Origin: JAEYZS01 sp031374125
Lineage (GTDB): Bacteria; Bdellovibrionota; Bdellovibrionia; Bdellovibrionales; JAEYZS01
NCBI GenBank assembly: GCA_031374125.1
Contig: JANMFM010000048.1
Coordinates: 1-46,492, forward strand
DNA length: 46,492 bases
Reading direction: 5' to 3'
The number at the start of each line of letters is the position of its first letter. Positions within the stretch are counted from its first letter, which is position 1. Shown here in pieces: positions 33,781 through 42,639 of this stretch. The position numbers and the translations under genes are program-made. Under the pieces are notes generated by a model. That model ran no database searches. It worked only from the letters and a program-made list of their open reading frames with translations, and was not told where the DNA came from.

Positions 33781-34218
33781 TTATAGACGGGCAGCGTGGA
33801 TAACTGTATTTATCGTTTGGTCCGCGTAACCTCTATTAGTTAAGTAACGATAAATATCCTGTTTTTCTTCGATTGTGTAGGGTGGATTTTTGTTTAGGCG
33901 CTTTAAAGTGAGTTCTTTTGCCTTTTCGACCTCTAAGTTCCAGTTTGGGTGAATGCAAGGCAAGCCTTTGGATTCTAAATATTGATTTATATAAAGGATG
34001 CCTTTGTGTTTGCGATTGAGTTGCTCAGAAACATTCTCTGAAAGCTTGGTGGGTTCCATGATAAGGCCCTGCTCTTGAGCAATCTCAATGCCTTCATCAA
34101 TGTCTTCCGCTTCAAATTGTTTAGATGTCAGTTTATTTCGAATTTCTTTTTCCGAATGGTCTCTTACCGATAAGTAATCAACGATTTTTTCGAGAGCCGA
34201 CTTTTTCTTTGTAGTCAT
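33781..34218 (-). CDS. recX: Regulatory protein RecX
   Basis: The start ATG 34218 gives 145 residues (MTTKKKSALEKIVDYLSVRDHSEKEIRNKLTSK); the longer open frame would overlap the divergent pgpA gene and is rejected. The three-helix repeats typical of RecX are seen: YLSVRDHSEKEIRNKL, then LNRKHKGILYINQYLESKGL, then YRYLTNRGYADQTI. RecX binds and restrains RecA filaments. Here it is not downstream of recA but leftward, divergent from the pgpA-cinA-recA group and upstream of alaS. Confidence 0.82.
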   Translation of the reverse strand: MTTKKKSALEKIVDYLSVRDHSEKEIRNKLTSKQFEAEDIDEGIEIAQEQGLIMEPTKLSENVSEQLNRKHKGILYINQYLESKGLPCIHPNWNLEVEKAKELTLKRLNKNPPYTIEEKQDIYRYLTNRGYADQTINTVIHAARL

Positions 34219-34246
34219 ATTACTTCTTTCATTGTCTAATACTTTT

Positions 34247-34708
34247 ATGAATAAATCAAAATGGATTTCATTGGCGGCTACCTTTTTTGGCGCAGGACTG
34301 TCACCAAAAATGCCGGGAACCATAGGGACGTTGGCTGCAATTCCAGTCTGGTGTTTGTTTTTTTTAACCGGACCATACGTCTATATGGTCTTAACGTTTC
34401 TACTCGTAATTTTTGCTATTTTTATCTCTGATGCCTACGAAAAAGATCAGCCTACACACGATCGTCCTGAAATTGTTATCGATGAAGTTGTAGGATTCTT
34501 AATTACAATGACGTGGCTTCCGTTTTCATTAAAATATTTGGTGTTGGGATTTGTTCTTTTTAGAGTGCTTGATATTTGGAAGCCATTCCCTATTAGTTAT
34601 TTAAATGACAAAGTTAAAGGCGGATTTGGTGTGGTCATAGATGACGTGGCAGCAGGTTTGGTCGCAAATGTAGTCCTACAGTTCTTGACGCAAAGCGGAT
34701 ACATCTAA
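34247..34708 (+). CDS. pgpA: Phosphatidylglycerophosphatase A
   Basis: The ATG at 34247 is preferred over the TTG at 34232. The 153-residue membrane protein shows the PgpA signatures SLAATFFGAGLSPKMPGTIGTLAAIP, IDEVVGFLITM and FGVVIDDVAAGLVANV, with the conserved acidic residues that bind Mg. It dephosphorylates phosphatidylglycerophosphate to phosphatidylglycerol at the inner membrane. Its stop and the next start share one base (TAATG), so it is coupled to the cinA-domain gene. Confidence 0.92.
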   Translation: MNKSKWISLAATFFGAGLSPKMPGTIGTLAAIPVWCLFFLTGPYVYMVLTFLLVIFAIFISDAYEKDQPTHDRPEIVIDEVVGFLITMTWLPFSLKYLVLGFVLFRVLDIWKPFPISYLNDKVKGGFGVVIDDVAAGLVANVVLQFLTQSGYI

Positions 34709-35181
34709 TGGATAAAGTTGAAAAACTCTTCAAAATCCTAAAAGAAAAAAAAGCTACCCTCGGTGCTGCCGAAAGTTGCACCGGCGGCCGATTCTCGGCA
34801 AAGATAACAGCAGTTCCAGGTAGTTCCGAGTTTTTTATTGGGTCCATCATTTCCTACGCCAATTCCGTTAAACAAGATGTTCTGGAAATACCTGAAATTG
34901 ATATCAAAAACCATGGCGCTGTTAGCCAGATCGTGGCAGAAAAAATGTCCAGGAATGTACGAGAATTGTTGAATTGCACTTTCAGCGTTAGTATTACTGG
35001 TATTGCTGGTCCGGGGGGCGGATCGCAAACCAAGCCAGTTGGCACTGTATGGTTCGGAATTAGTGGCCTAAAAATTGTAAAGACAGAGATGAAGGTATTC
35101 ATCGGCGATAGAGCGCGCGTGCAAGATGCTGCTAGCGACTACGCAATTGAGCTACTAATTAAAACGATTTCGTCGCTGTAA
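34708..35181 (+). CDS. pncC: CinA C-terminal domain / nicotinamide-nucleotide amidase
   Basis: The 157-residue product is only the C-terminal amidase domain of CinA: GAAESCTGGRFSAKITAVPGSS (about 19-40), VSITGIAGPGGGSQTKPVGTVWFGI. This domain deamidates NMN to nicotinate mononucleotide in pyridine nucleotide salvage. The N-terminal MoCF domain of full CinA is absent, as in many stand-alone PncC proteins. It sits between pgpA and recA; cinA next to recA is a common bacterial arrangement. There are 152 bases before recA. Confidence 0.88.
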   Translation: MDKVEKLFKILKEKKATLGAAESCTGGRFSAKITAVPGSSEFFIGSIISYANSVKQDVLEIPEIDIKNHGAVSQIVAEKMSRNVRELLNCTFSVSITGIAGPGGGSQTKPVGTVWFGISGLKIVKTEMKVFIGDRARVQDAASDYAIELLIKTISSL

Positions 35182-35333
35182 CTGTAAAAATATTAAATAA
35201 TTAAATATATACAGAACAGACGAAAAAAAATACGGTGGGCTTCCCAAGGCCAACTCTAAACTTAAAAAAGATTAATAATTAAACTTGGCTAGGGCTCGCC
35301 ACAGCGAGCACTGAAACCAGAGGAGTAATGTAC
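35182..35333 (+). promoter_or_regulatory. recA upstream region and leader hairpin
   Basis: These 152 bases hold a TATATA-type -10 candidate near 35205 and, closer to the gene, a stem GCTCGC (35294-35299) with GCGAGC (35304-35309) about 25 bases before the start. I did not find a clear LexA site of either the CTG-N10-CAG or the TTAC-N3-GTAA kind. AGGAG stands eight bases before the recA ATG at 35334. Confidence 0.4.
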
Positions 35334-36449
35334 ATGGCAATTCAAACGACAAATTCAGAAAAATCAAAAGCATTAGACTTAGCTTTATCTTCTATCGAAA
35401 AACAATTCGGTAAAGGTTCCATCATGAAATTGGGTGGAGATAACAAATTAGGAGATAATATCTCAGTTATTTCTACGGGTTCACTTGGTTTGGATATCGC
35501 TTTAGGAATAGGCGGAGTTCCAAAAGGAAGAATCATCGAGATCTACGGCCCAGAATCTTCTGGTAAAACAACAATCGCTCTTTCAATCATCGCTCAATCG
35601 CAAAAAGCGGGTGGCGTTGCAGCGTTTGTGGATGCGGAACATGCTTTGGATATCAGTTATGCAAAAAAATTAGGTGTTAAAGTTGAAGATCTTTTGGTTT
35701 CTCAACCCGACACTGGCGAACAAGCTCTAGAAATCACGGAAACTCTTGTGAGATCAGGCGCGGTTGATGTTCTAGTTGTGGACTCAGTTGCAGCTTTAAC
35801 TCCAAGAGCAGAAATCGAAGGCGATATGGGCGATAGCCATATGGGTCTTCAAGCAAGATTGATGTCACAAGCTTTAAGAAAACTAACGGCAGTCATCAGC
35901 AGATCCAACACGACTGTGATTTTCATTAACCAAATTCGTATGAAAATTGGTGTAATGTTTGGTAACCCAGAAACTACAACTGGTGGTAACGCACTCAAGT
36001 TCTACTCTTCTGTTCGTATGGATGTAAGAAGAACTGGCGCGATCAAGAACGGTGAAGAAGTAACAGGTTCAAGAACAGCCGTTAAAGTTGTGAAGAACAA
36101 GGTTGCTCCTCCATTTGCTAGAGCAGAATTCGATCTTATGTACGGAGAAGGAATTTCTTTAACTGGTGAAGTTTTAGATATCGCTTCGGATAAAGGAATC
36201 ATCGAAAAAGCCGGCGCATGGTACAGCTACAATGGCGAAAGAATTGGCCAAGGTAGAGATGCTTCAAAAGTTTACTTAAAAGAAAATCCAAAACTATTAG
36301 AAACTCTAAGACTATTGGTATTAGAAGCTCAAGGCATTGGCGTAAAACCAGGTGCTCCAGCTCCGAAGCCATCAGTAGATGCTCCGGTTTCGATCTCTAC
36401 TGAAGATGCTTTGGCAAAAGCAGTAGCTAAGAAAAAGACAAAAAATTAG
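35334..36449 (+). CDS. recA: Recombinase RecA
   Basis: The start at 35334 is chosen because AGGAG lies eight bases before it, against two for the ATG at 35328. The 371-residue protein has Walker A GPESSGKT (about 67-74), LVVDSVAALTPRAEIEGDMGD (Walker B and loop L1), SNTTVIFINQIRMKIGVMFGNPETTTGG (loop L2) and the C-terminal acid-poor Lys-rich tail. It forms filaments on single-stranded DNA for recombination and SOS induction. A hairpin GCTGCCG/CGGCAGC follows the gene. Confidence 0.98.
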   Translation: MAIQTTNSEKSKALDLALSSIEKQFGKGSIMKLGGDNKLGDNISVISTGSLGLDIALGIGGVPKGRIIEIYGPESSGKTTIALSIIAQSQKAGGVAAFVDAEHALDISYAKKLGVKVEDLLVSQPDTGEQALEITETLVRSGAVDVLVVDSVAALTPRAEIEGDMGDSHMGLQARLMSQALRKLTAVISRSNTTVIFINQIRMKIGVMFGNPETTTGGNALKFYSSVRMDVRRTGAIKNGEEVTGSRTAVKVVKNKVAPPFARAEFDLMYGEGISLTGEVLDIASDKGIIEKAGAWYSYNGERIGQGRDASKVYLKENPKLLETLRLLVLEAQGIGVKPGAPAPKPSVDAPVSISTEDALAKAVAKKKTKN

Positions 36450-36460
36450 TTCGAAAGATT

Positions 36461-36487
36461 GCTGCCGGTTTTGTGAGTATCGGCAGC
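36461..36487. terminator. Hairpin between recA and a convergent gene
   Basis: GCTGCCG (36461-36467) pairs with CGGCAGC (36481-36487) around a 13-base loop. There is no T-run after it on either strand, so its action as a terminator is uncertain; the position between convergent genes is suggestive. Confidence 0.4.
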
Positions 36488-36489
36488 GA

Positions 36490-37071
36490 TCATTTGGGAT
36501 TGTTTCTTCTCATCCAGGCGAAGAGAAAAAGTGAACCAAAAGAAAACGCAATAATTGATCCAAAAATAATTCTATTTTCTAAGGAGTCATCCTTAGCCAA
36601 ATCATTTCCGTAAACCAAAATAAGAGCTTTGATCAATATCCATGATTGTAGGACCGACCAAATATAAAAGAAGGCGTTCTTATAACTGATTTTTTTAGAA
36701 GGTTTTTTTGGGATATCTGTAGTAGGAGTCAGAGCTAGTCCCAATCTTTTGGGCTCTCTGTAGGACAGGGGCTTTTCCGTATGCTTTTTAAAGCCCCAAT
36801 ACTTTTTTTGAAATTCGTTTAAAGTTTGGTTCCAGGAGTACCTAAGATCTTCATCATCCATAAAGTTAAAATCATAAGTTTTTATTTTTTTAAAAAACTC
36901 TTCTAAAGATTTATCTGCAATTTGATCAAAGTCATTTTTTTCAAAATAACCATAAGTTGGTGCCAAATCCAGCTCGTGACTATCAAGGATCTGCTTTAGG
37001 GCTTCAAAATCCTGAGGATGAAGCTTTGTGCTCAACTCAATGTAAAGCGGATGCTGGGCAATTGAATTCAT
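36490..37071 (-). CDS. Membrane protein of unknown function
   Basis: ATG 37071 gives 193 residues; an upstream TTG (37107) would add 12, and neither has a clear ribosome site. The N-terminal 130 residues are soluble and acidic (DDEDLRYSWNQTLNEF), followed by two membrane segments near the C-terminus (YIWSVLQSWILIKALILVYG and IIFGSIIAFSFGSLFLFAW) and a short basic end. I recognise no family. It is convergent with recA and divergent from the CDF transporter gene. Confidence 0.6.
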   Translation of the reverse strand: MNSIAQHPLYIELSTKLHPQDFEALKQILDSHELDLAPTYGYFEKNDFDQIADKSLEEFFKKIKTYDFNFMDDEDLRYSWNQTLNEFQKKYWGFKKHTEKPLSYREPKRLGLALTPTTDIPKKPSKKISYKNAFFYIWSVLQSWILIKALILVYGNDLAKDDSLENRIIFGSIIAFSFGSLFLFAWMRRNNPK

Positions 37072-37198
37072 AATCGATTTATACAACAGCTCTTTCTGGC
37101 TGTCCAAAGATCTGTCAAAACAAAATACGTTACTTGAGAGTCACATTCAACAAGGCAAAGTTGTTGATTTAGAAACACGAAGAGATAAAATTATCCAA

Positions 37199-38218
37199 AT
37201 GGTAGAAAATAATACTAACGTAGATCAAGATAAAATCAGATTGAGAATAGCTAAAATTTCTTTGGTTATTGGAAGCCTACTTTTGATTTTCAAATTCTAT
37301 GCTTATGAGATTACAGATTCTCAGGCCATTTTGTCTGACGCTCTAGAGAGCATTGTCAATGTTCTTGGAGCCGTGATCGCGCTGATCACTATCAGCATTG
37401 CTTCAAAGCCTGCGGATAAGGATCACCCTTATGGTCACGGCAAAGCCGAATATTTTTCTGTGGCCTTTGAAGGTGGGTTCATTTCATTTGCAGCAGCACT
37501 TATTTTTTACGAGGCAGTTAGAAATTTAGTTTCTAAGAACCAAATTCAGAATATCGAAATTGGTATTTACTTTACGGTATTTGCAGGACTTGTGAATGGT
37601 GCCTTAGGACTCTATCTCAAGCATGCTGGTAAAAAATTAAAATCTCTAGCTCTTAAGGGTAGCGGAGACCATTTGATTTCAGATTTTATTACGAGCATTG
37701 GCCTGGCGGTGGGTCTCGTGCTTGTGATTTTCACAAAAGCTTACTGGATAGACTCTGTTATAGCCATCATACTTGGGTTCTTTCTCGCAAAAACTGGTTT
37801 TGGTTTAGTAAAAAAATCCTTAGCAGGATTGATGGATGCCGAGGATCTTGGTGTTATTAAAAAAATTGGAAAAGTATTCGCAAAGAAAATCTTTCCTGGC
37901 ATTATCCGCATTCACTATACGAGAGTCATTAGATCCGGCAGATATCATCATATTGATGCACATGTCGTTGTTCCAGAATTTTGGGACGTCACAAAGGCAC
38001 ATAATGAGGTCAGTCGTTTTGAAAAATTAGTATTCGAAGAATACCCAAACGACGGGGAATTGCACTTTCACTTGGATCCATGCCGTAGAGCTTACTGCGA
38101 AGTTTGTGATTTGGCAGATTGCCCTATTAGACAAAAGCCGTTTGTTCAACGGCTCTCGTTTACCTTAGAAGAATTAACGGACCCTCAAGAGCCCGAAGAA
38201 TTTAGAAAAGAAAAGTAG
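37199..38218 (+). CDS. Cation diffusion facilitator metal transporter
   Basis: The 339-residue product has six membrane segments followed by a cytoplasmic metal-sensing domain. Transport-site residues are visible: SDALES in helix 2, HPYGHGK in the loop, and GDHLISD (HxxxD) in helix 5. Compared with YiiP, the second helix-2 Asp is replaced by Ser, so the metal may be iron, manganese or zinc. Near the C-terminus C295-x4-C300-x2-C303-x4-C308 (ending CPIR) is a four-Cys cluster that I recall from other bacterial CDF proteins. It exports metal ions from the cytoplasm in exchange for protons. Confidence 0.88.
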   Translation: MVENNTNVDQDKIRLRIAKISLVIGSLLLIFKFYAYEITDSQAILSDALESIVNVLGAVIALITISIASKPADKDHPYGHGKAEYFSVAFEGGFISFAAALIFYEAVRNLVSKNQIQNIEIGIYFTVFAGLVNGALGLYLKHAGKKLKSLALKGSGDHLISDFITSIGLAVGLVLVIFTKAYWIDSVIAIILGFFLAKTGFGLVKKSLAGLMDAEDLGVIKKIGKVFAKKIFPGIIRIHYTRVIRSGRYHHIDAHVVVPEFWDVTKAHNEVSRFEKLVFEEYPNDGELHFHLDPCRRAYCEVCDLADCPIRQKPFVQRLSFTLEELTDPQEPEEFRKEK

Positions 38219-38219
38219 C

Positions 38220-38597
38220 TTATTGCTCTTGAGTTTTAGCGGGAGCTTCTTTTGCCACTTTGGCTTTTTTAACTTTAGTGTCCAAAATATCTTTTCTTAG
38301 TTTCTCAACATTTTTCATTAACGTCGTATCTTTAAGTTTTAATCTTGTGTTTAAAACATCGATTGCTTTATCTGCTAATTCCGAACCAGCAAATGGAACG
38401 ATATTATCGTTAAAGAATTTACTTTGTTTAGTTTGCTTTAAAAGTTCACGCGCTTGAACTTCTACAAGCTTTCCAGCTGTTTGCAGATTTTGAACAACTT
38501 GTTGTTTAATCTGATCTTTGTTTTGGATAGCTTCTCTGACTTGATCCAAAATTGGTTTCTTTTGATTGTTACCTGATTGATTGTTCGTTTCGCTCAT
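38220..38597 (-). CDS. Small helical protein of unknown function
   Basis: The 125-residue product is highly charged and helical, with Gln/Asn-rich N-terminus (MSETNNQSGNNQKK) and Lys/Ala-rich C-terminus (KVKKAKVAKEAPAKTQ). The middle has repeated Q- and K-rich heptads (REAIQNKDQIKQQVVQNLQTAGKLVEVQARELLKQ), somewhat like phasin or histone-H1-like proteins, but no clear family. No signal peptide or cysteine. A good ribosome site (GGGAGG) is upstream. It ends one base from the CDF stop on the other strand. Confidence 0.6.
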   Translation of the reverse strand: MSETNNQSGNNQKKPILDQVREAIQNKDQIKQQVVQNLQTAGKLVEVQARELLKQTKQSKFFNDNIVPFAGSELADKAIDVLNTRLKLKDTTLMKNVEKLRKDILDTKVKKAKVAKEAPAKTQEQ

Positions 38598-38729
38598 AAA
38601 AATCCTCCCTAAGGTATATAGTAAAGAGTCGACATCCTAGCATCGGCTAAAGGTTAATTTCTAGGCAATTTTTATAATTTCGATGCTTTTGTTGATAAAA
38701 ACGCAATGTTTTGTTAGTTCTTGCGCACT

Positions 38730-39425
38730 ATGCGTAATGTTTTCTACCCAGCATCAAGAATTCTGAATAAGGAATACACACTTAATCCCTATTTGCTCAA
38801 GCTCCGTGAGGAGCTTAAGGAAGCTTATTTTGATTACGAGCAGGCGGTAGAATTGAAGGGCTGCTGGAGAAAAAATTCTTTTGGTTTAGCCGAATCAACT
38901 CCTTTGGACCTAGAAATCGGCACGGGGAATGGATTTTTCTTTGCCCATCATTGTTTTCAAAATCCAAATAGAGCGGTGCTGGGTTTAGAAATTAAGTACA
39001 AACCTTTGCACCAGACTTTAAAGCGTTCGCAATCTTTGGGCTCAACAAATGGCCGCGGTGTGCGCATGCATGCTGCACAAATTGATCAGATTCTTTCACC
39101 GAGCGAAATCGATAATGCATATATTTTTTTTCCAGACCCTTGGCCCAAAAAACGTCATCACAAGAATAGACTGATTCAGCTCGATTTCTTGCACACACTT
39201 TTTGAAATTCAAAAGCCAGGCTCTTTTTTAGAATTCAAAACAGACAATCCAGAATATTTTGATTGGACTGTAGAGAAAATGAAAAAAGGCCCATACAAAA
39301 TCGAAAGACTCACATACGATCTTCACAACTCTGAATGGGCCCAAGAGAATTTCCAAACTCACTTCGAAAGACTCTGGACAAGCAAAGGTTTAAAAACCAT
39401 GCTTATCCGTGGTTATAAATCTTAA
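38730..39425 (+). CDS. trmB: tRNA (guanine-N7-)-methyltransferase
   Basis: ATG 38730 (MRNVFYPASRIL) is preferred to the TTG at 38721. The 231-residue product has the SAM-binding motif LEIGTGNGFFFAHH and the TrmB signature YIFFPDPWPKKRHHKNRL, then LEFKTDNPEYFDW. It methylates G46 in the variable loop of tRNAs. The N-terminal 60 residues are longer than in the E. coli protein core but in the usual range. It overlaps the convergent lipoprotein gene by four bases. Confidence 0.93.
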   Translation: MRNVFYPASRILNKEYTLNPYLLKLREELKEAYFDYEQAVELKGCWRKNSFGLAESTPLDLEIGTGNGFFFAHHCFQNPNRAVLGLEIKYKPLHQTLKRSQSLGSTNGRGVRMHAAQIDQILSPSEIDNAYIFFPDPWPKKRHHKNRLIQLDFLHTLFEIQKPGSFLEFKTDNPEYFDWTVEKMKKGPYKIERLTYDLHNSEWAQENFQTHFERLWTSKGLKTMLIRGYKS

Positions 39426-40618
39426 AGCCTTTCCGTTAAATTTATAATTGGAGCATTCATAATTTCTTCCACAGATCTAAAGTTGTATTCTAGGTGATAC
39501 ATCGGTGAAGGGGGCATGTGCTTTATGCTTTTATTTACGCATCTCATGCTTGTGCATTTTTCTGGATCAATGAATGTGGAGGCAGAAACAGTTTCCCCTG
39601 GTGCTAAGTGGATGACATAGACATTTCCTTTATCAATAACCTTTGTCTCATCTGAAAAACTTAAGCTTAAATCCATATGAATGATGGTGCTCTTATCATA
39701 ATCATTATCGTGGCCATGGTGAGTGGTCAGTACAAATGGCGCATTTTTTAAAGAAGCTTTATCTAGGGCTACAGACAGGGGGACGGAGTGAGGATTCACT
39801 AGACTCAGCTGGTAGGCAAATAGTCTGCGCCCCTCATATGTTCTACTTCTATCAAAGCTGTATTGGGGAGCCAATTTCTCGAATTGTATTTTGAACTTAT
39901 TGGAAATGGTTTTTTTATTCTCTGTATTGATGGCCACTCTGCAAAACTGATTGGGTTTGTATTTTTGCAAGGGAATATCTTGAACTGTTGTATTCACTTT
40001 AGAAATAAAATGTCCTAGCGAAAGAGAGTTTAATCCGGGATTTTTTACTTGAGCAGTGAATGTATCACAAACGAGGCTGACAAATTCATCGCCTTTTAGA
40101 TTTAGAATTTGCGCAGAATTAAAATTAGAAAAAATCACAGATTCGTTCATTGAGAAATCTGCTGCAAAATTGTTTAAATCAATATTTCTTTCTGGCAAGG
40201 CATAGGTTTTTGTTGATCCAGCTGAATTTTGAAGCTGAACTAAAATTTTACAAGAGGTAAATTCCTGTGGATATAGCGTAGCCTCGATGGGTAAAATTTC
40301 TTTCACTTGGATATTGTTTTTCTTATATGAATTGATGGCTACAAATGATTTTCCTTCACTCACACATTTTACATCTGCTTTTATTGTGAAAGAGGAGTCA
40401 CTGTTTTTCATTTCTTCGGGATTTGTTGTTTTTAGTTGAGCATTCGCGAAATAAATGTAGTCGTTCAACTGTAGGGCATCTTGATTGGTCAGAACGGTAT
40501 TTTTATTTCCTTCTGACCTTAAATAATAAATATTAGGGGCTTCCCAATTGTCTTTGTTTTTGCCCCCACTGCAGTTAACCAATAATATCGAAACTAAAAC
40601 TAAAAATATAATTTGCAT
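39422..40618 (-). CDS. Lipoprotein of unknown function
   Basis: The start at 40618 has AGGAG seven bases before it and gives MQIIFLVLVSILLVNC-SGGK, a clear lipobox (LVNC). The 398-residue protein is rich in beta-strand patterns and ends with a large domain containing His residues (THHGHDNDYDKSTIIHMD) and two Cys pairs (EKCTSMRCVNKS, and SCKILV). I recognise no family. It lies 105 bases after the 2Fe-2S ferredoxin gene on the same strand; the gap holds the perfect palindrome GTTTAATTAAAC (40672-40683) and ATCCG-GATAT-CGGAT. Confidence 0.7.
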   Translation of the reverse strand: MQIIFLVLVSILLVNCSGGKNKDNWEAPNIYYLRSEGNKNTVLTNQDALQLNDYIYFANAQLKTTNPEEMKNSDSSFTIKADVKCVSEGKSFVAINSYKKNNIQVKEILPIEATLYPQEFTSCKILVQLQNSAGSTKTYALPERNIDLNNFAADFSMNESVIFSNFNSAQILNLKGDEFVSLVCDTFTAQVKNPGLNSLSLGHFISKVNTTVQDIPLQKYKPNQFCRVAINTENKKTISNKFKIQFEKLAPQYSFDRSRTYEGRRLFAYQLSLVNPHSVPLSVALDKASLKNAPFVLTTHHGHDNDYDKSTIIHMDLSLSFSDETKVIDKGNVYVIHLAPGETVSASTFIDPEKCTSMRCVNKSIKHMPPSPMYHLEYNFRSVEEIMNAPIINLTERL

Positions 40619-40723
40619 AAAAATCTCCTTTGCAGGTGAGTAATGCAAGATCCATAGTCCACTCTAGATTCGTTTAATTAAACTTGATCTGGAAAGTATC
40701 CGGATATCGGATAGTTTGCCGGA

Positions 40724-41011
40724 TTACCAGTAATCTGTGTCGATAGAGATGTCGCCGTGAACTTCGGTTTGGCAACTCATGCGATGACCGGGCGCCACGT
40801 CGTGGATTTCCTTCATGTCGGTTTCGAGATCACCTTCTGATGAAAGATTCTCTTTGCCCTCGATGACTTTTACCATGCACTTGACACAAACGCCTTCGCC
40901 GCCACAAGAAGAGGCAACGGGAATTCCTAGGTCATTCAGTGCATGAAAGAGGTTTGCTCCTTCTGCGACTTCCACGACCCTTTGGCTTTTGGCTAGACGT
41001 ACTTTAGGCAT
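40724..41011 (-). CDS. 2Fe-2S ferredoxin
   Basis: The 95-residue product has C36-x5-C42-x2-C45 (SSCGGEGVCVKC) and a distant C80 (HRMSCQTE), the pattern of adrenodoxin-like and vertebrate-type 2Fe-2S ferredoxins. It resembles the small ferredoxins that support hydroxylases or Fe-S assembly. No partner reductase is adjacent, though the divergent neighbour is thioredoxin reductase, a flavoprotein. The upstream sequence shows no Shine-Dalgarno; a TATATT -10 candidate lies 11 bases from the ATG. Confidence 0.88.
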   Translation of the reverse strand: MPKVRLAKSQRVVEVAEGANLFHALNDLGIPVASSCGGEGVCVKCMVKVIEGKENLSSEGDLETDMKEIHDVAPGHRMSCQTEVHGDISIDTDYW

Positions 41012-41130
41012 GACTCATATTGAATATAATGGCCGTACGAGTCAACCAAGAAGCGGCGTTCGGTCACTTGTTAAATTGTCAGGCGTACTCATATTTGATA
41101 AGGTTTATTGGAATTATAAATGAGGAAATT

Positions 41131-42072
41131 ATGAGTGACGGAAAAGTAAATACGGAAAAAGTAATTATTATTGGTTCGGGTCCCGCTGGCTATACAGCAG
41201 CTATCTACTCATCACGAGCAAATCTTGCTCCAATTCTTTTTGAAGGTGATCAGCCGGGTGGTCAATTGATGACGACAACGGATGTGGAAAATTATCCGGG
41301 TTTCGCGGATGGTGTAATGGGTCCAGAGATGATGCAGGTTTTTAGAAAACAATCCGAAAGATTCGGAACAAAAATGGTTTCGCAAATGGTTGAGAAGGTG
41401 GATTTTTCAAAGCGTCCATTTAAAGTTTGGTCGGATGGAAAAGAATACCAAGCTCAAACGGTAATCATTTCAACGGGTGCAACAGCAAAACTTCTTAACA
41501 TTCCTTCAGAAAAACAATTCTGGGGTAAAGGCGTTTCTGCATGTGCAACTTGTGATGGTGCGTTCTTTAAAAATGTAGAAGTCGCGATCGTTGGCGGTGG
41601 TGACACGGCAATGGAAGAAGCACTTTTCCTTACGAGATACGCAACGAAAGTTCACGTACTTCACAGACGCGATTCTTTCAGAGCTTCAAAAATTATGGCG
41701 GATAGAGTTCTCAATCACGAAAAGATCGTGGTTCACTGGGATTCTGCTGTCGAAGAAATCGGCGGCGATAGGATCGTACGCTGGGTGAAAGTTAAAAACT
41801 TAAAAAACAATTCTATTTCTGAACTAAAAGTGGAAGGTTTATTTGTGGCTATCGGTCATAAACCAAATACAGATATTTTTAAAGGTCAGCTAGATATGAA
41901 TGAGACAGGATACTTGGTGACAAAACCTGGAACGACTTACACCAATGTCGACGGCGTGTTTGCATGTGGTGATGTTCAAGATCCAATTTATAGACAAGCA
42001 GTCACTGCGGCCGGTACAGGTTGTATGGCAGCAATTGATTCTGAGAGATGGTTAGAAAAAAATCACATGTGA
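41131..42072 (+). CDS. trxB: Thioredoxin reductase
   Basis: ATG 41131 follows GAGGAAATT and gives 313 residues; the longer open frame to 41020 has no ribosome site. The FAD motif IIGSGPAGYTAA is at 13-24, the redox pair CATCDGAFF near 142, the NADPH motif IVGGGDTAMEEA follows, and GVFACGDVQDPIYRQAVTAAGTG closes the FAD site. The enzyme reduces thioredoxin with NADPH in the cytoplasm. It is divergent from the 2Fe-2S ferredoxin gene. Confidence 0.95.
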   Translation: MSDGKVNTEKVIIIGSGPAGYTAAIYSSRANLAPILFEGDQPGGQLMTTTDVENYPGFADGVMGPEMMQVFRKQSERFGTKMVSQMVEKVDFSKRPFKVWSDGKEYQAQTVIISTGATAKLLNIPSEKQFWGKGVSACATCDGAFFKNVEVAIVGGGDTAMEEALFLTRYATKVHVLHRRDSFRASKIMADRVLNHEKIVVHWDSAVEEIGGDRIVRWVKVKNLKNNSISELKVEGLFVAIGHKPNTDIFKGQLDMNETGYLVTKPGTTYTNVDGVFACGDVQDPIYRQAVTAAGTGCMAAIDSERWLEKNHM

Positions 42073-42102
42073 TGTGATCTTTAAAAAATTAGGAAGATAG
42101 GG

Positions 42103-42603
42103 ATGTCTAAAAAAATCAATACGAAGTCACTCATCGACAAGATCGAAAAACTAACAAAGGAAAAGATGACTCAGCAAGATGTTGTGTCTCTTGATCAATT
42201 CCGTAAAGTTCAAAAAAAAGAAGATCTAAAATCCATTCTAGTGATTGATGACGATGAAACAATTCGTGCTGCGCTAAGAAGAATTTTTGAGGCTGAAGGT
42301 TATAAAACTATCACTGCGGCAGATGGCACCCAGTTGTCTGACGTTCTTGATGATTCTCCGATTGATTTGATTGTACTCGATATCGGGCTTCCATGGCTGA
42401 ATGGTTACGAGTTGGCAAAGCTTCTAAAAGAACACGAAGACTTGCGTAAAATCCCACTGATTTTTCTCTCAGGAAAAACAAGTGAACTCGATGTCAAGCG
42501 AGGCTTTGAAGTCGGTGCCGACGACTACATCAAAAAACCTTTCGATGTAGAAAAAATGAAAAAGGCCGTAGCGACTCTCCTAAAACTCTCCACCAAGAAA
42601 TAA
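42103..42603 (+). CDS. Single-domain response regulator with N-terminal helix
   Basis: The 166-residue product has a 43-residue charged helical extension followed by a complete receiver domain: acidic pair D49/D50, phospho-acceptor D93 in IVLDIGLP, S123 in FLSGK and K145 in YIKKPF. There is no output domain, so it probably acts by protein contact, like CheY or a relay protein; the sensor kinase is not adjacent. AGGAAGATAGGG before the ATG is a usable ribosome site. A bidirectional hairpin follows directly. Confidence 0.85.
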   Translation: MSKKINTKSLIDKIEKLTKEKMTQQDVVSLDQFRKVQKKEDLKSILVIDDDETIRAALRRIFEAEGYKTITAADGTQLSDVLDDSPIDLIVLDIGLPWLNGYELAKLLKEHEDLRKIPLIFLSGKTSELDVKRGFEVGADDYIKKPFDVEKMKKAVATLLKLSTKK

Positions 42604-42604
42604 A

Positions 42605-42623
42605 AAAGGTGCCCTGCACCTTT
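42605..42623. terminator. Bidirectional hairpin between convergent genes (copy 2)
   Basis: AAAGGTGC (42605-42612) pairs with GCACCTTT (42616-42623) around CCT. It has the same stem core as the hairpin at 14438-14458 and also lies between convergent genes, which suggests that it ends both transcripts. Confidence 0.6.
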
Positions 42624-42639
42624 CCGTGTCGCTTATGCG

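Noticed and set aside
35182..35333. LexA (SOS) box before recA
   Set aside because: CTGT and ACAG half-sites occur but not at the right spacing, and no TTAC-N3-GTAA site was seen.
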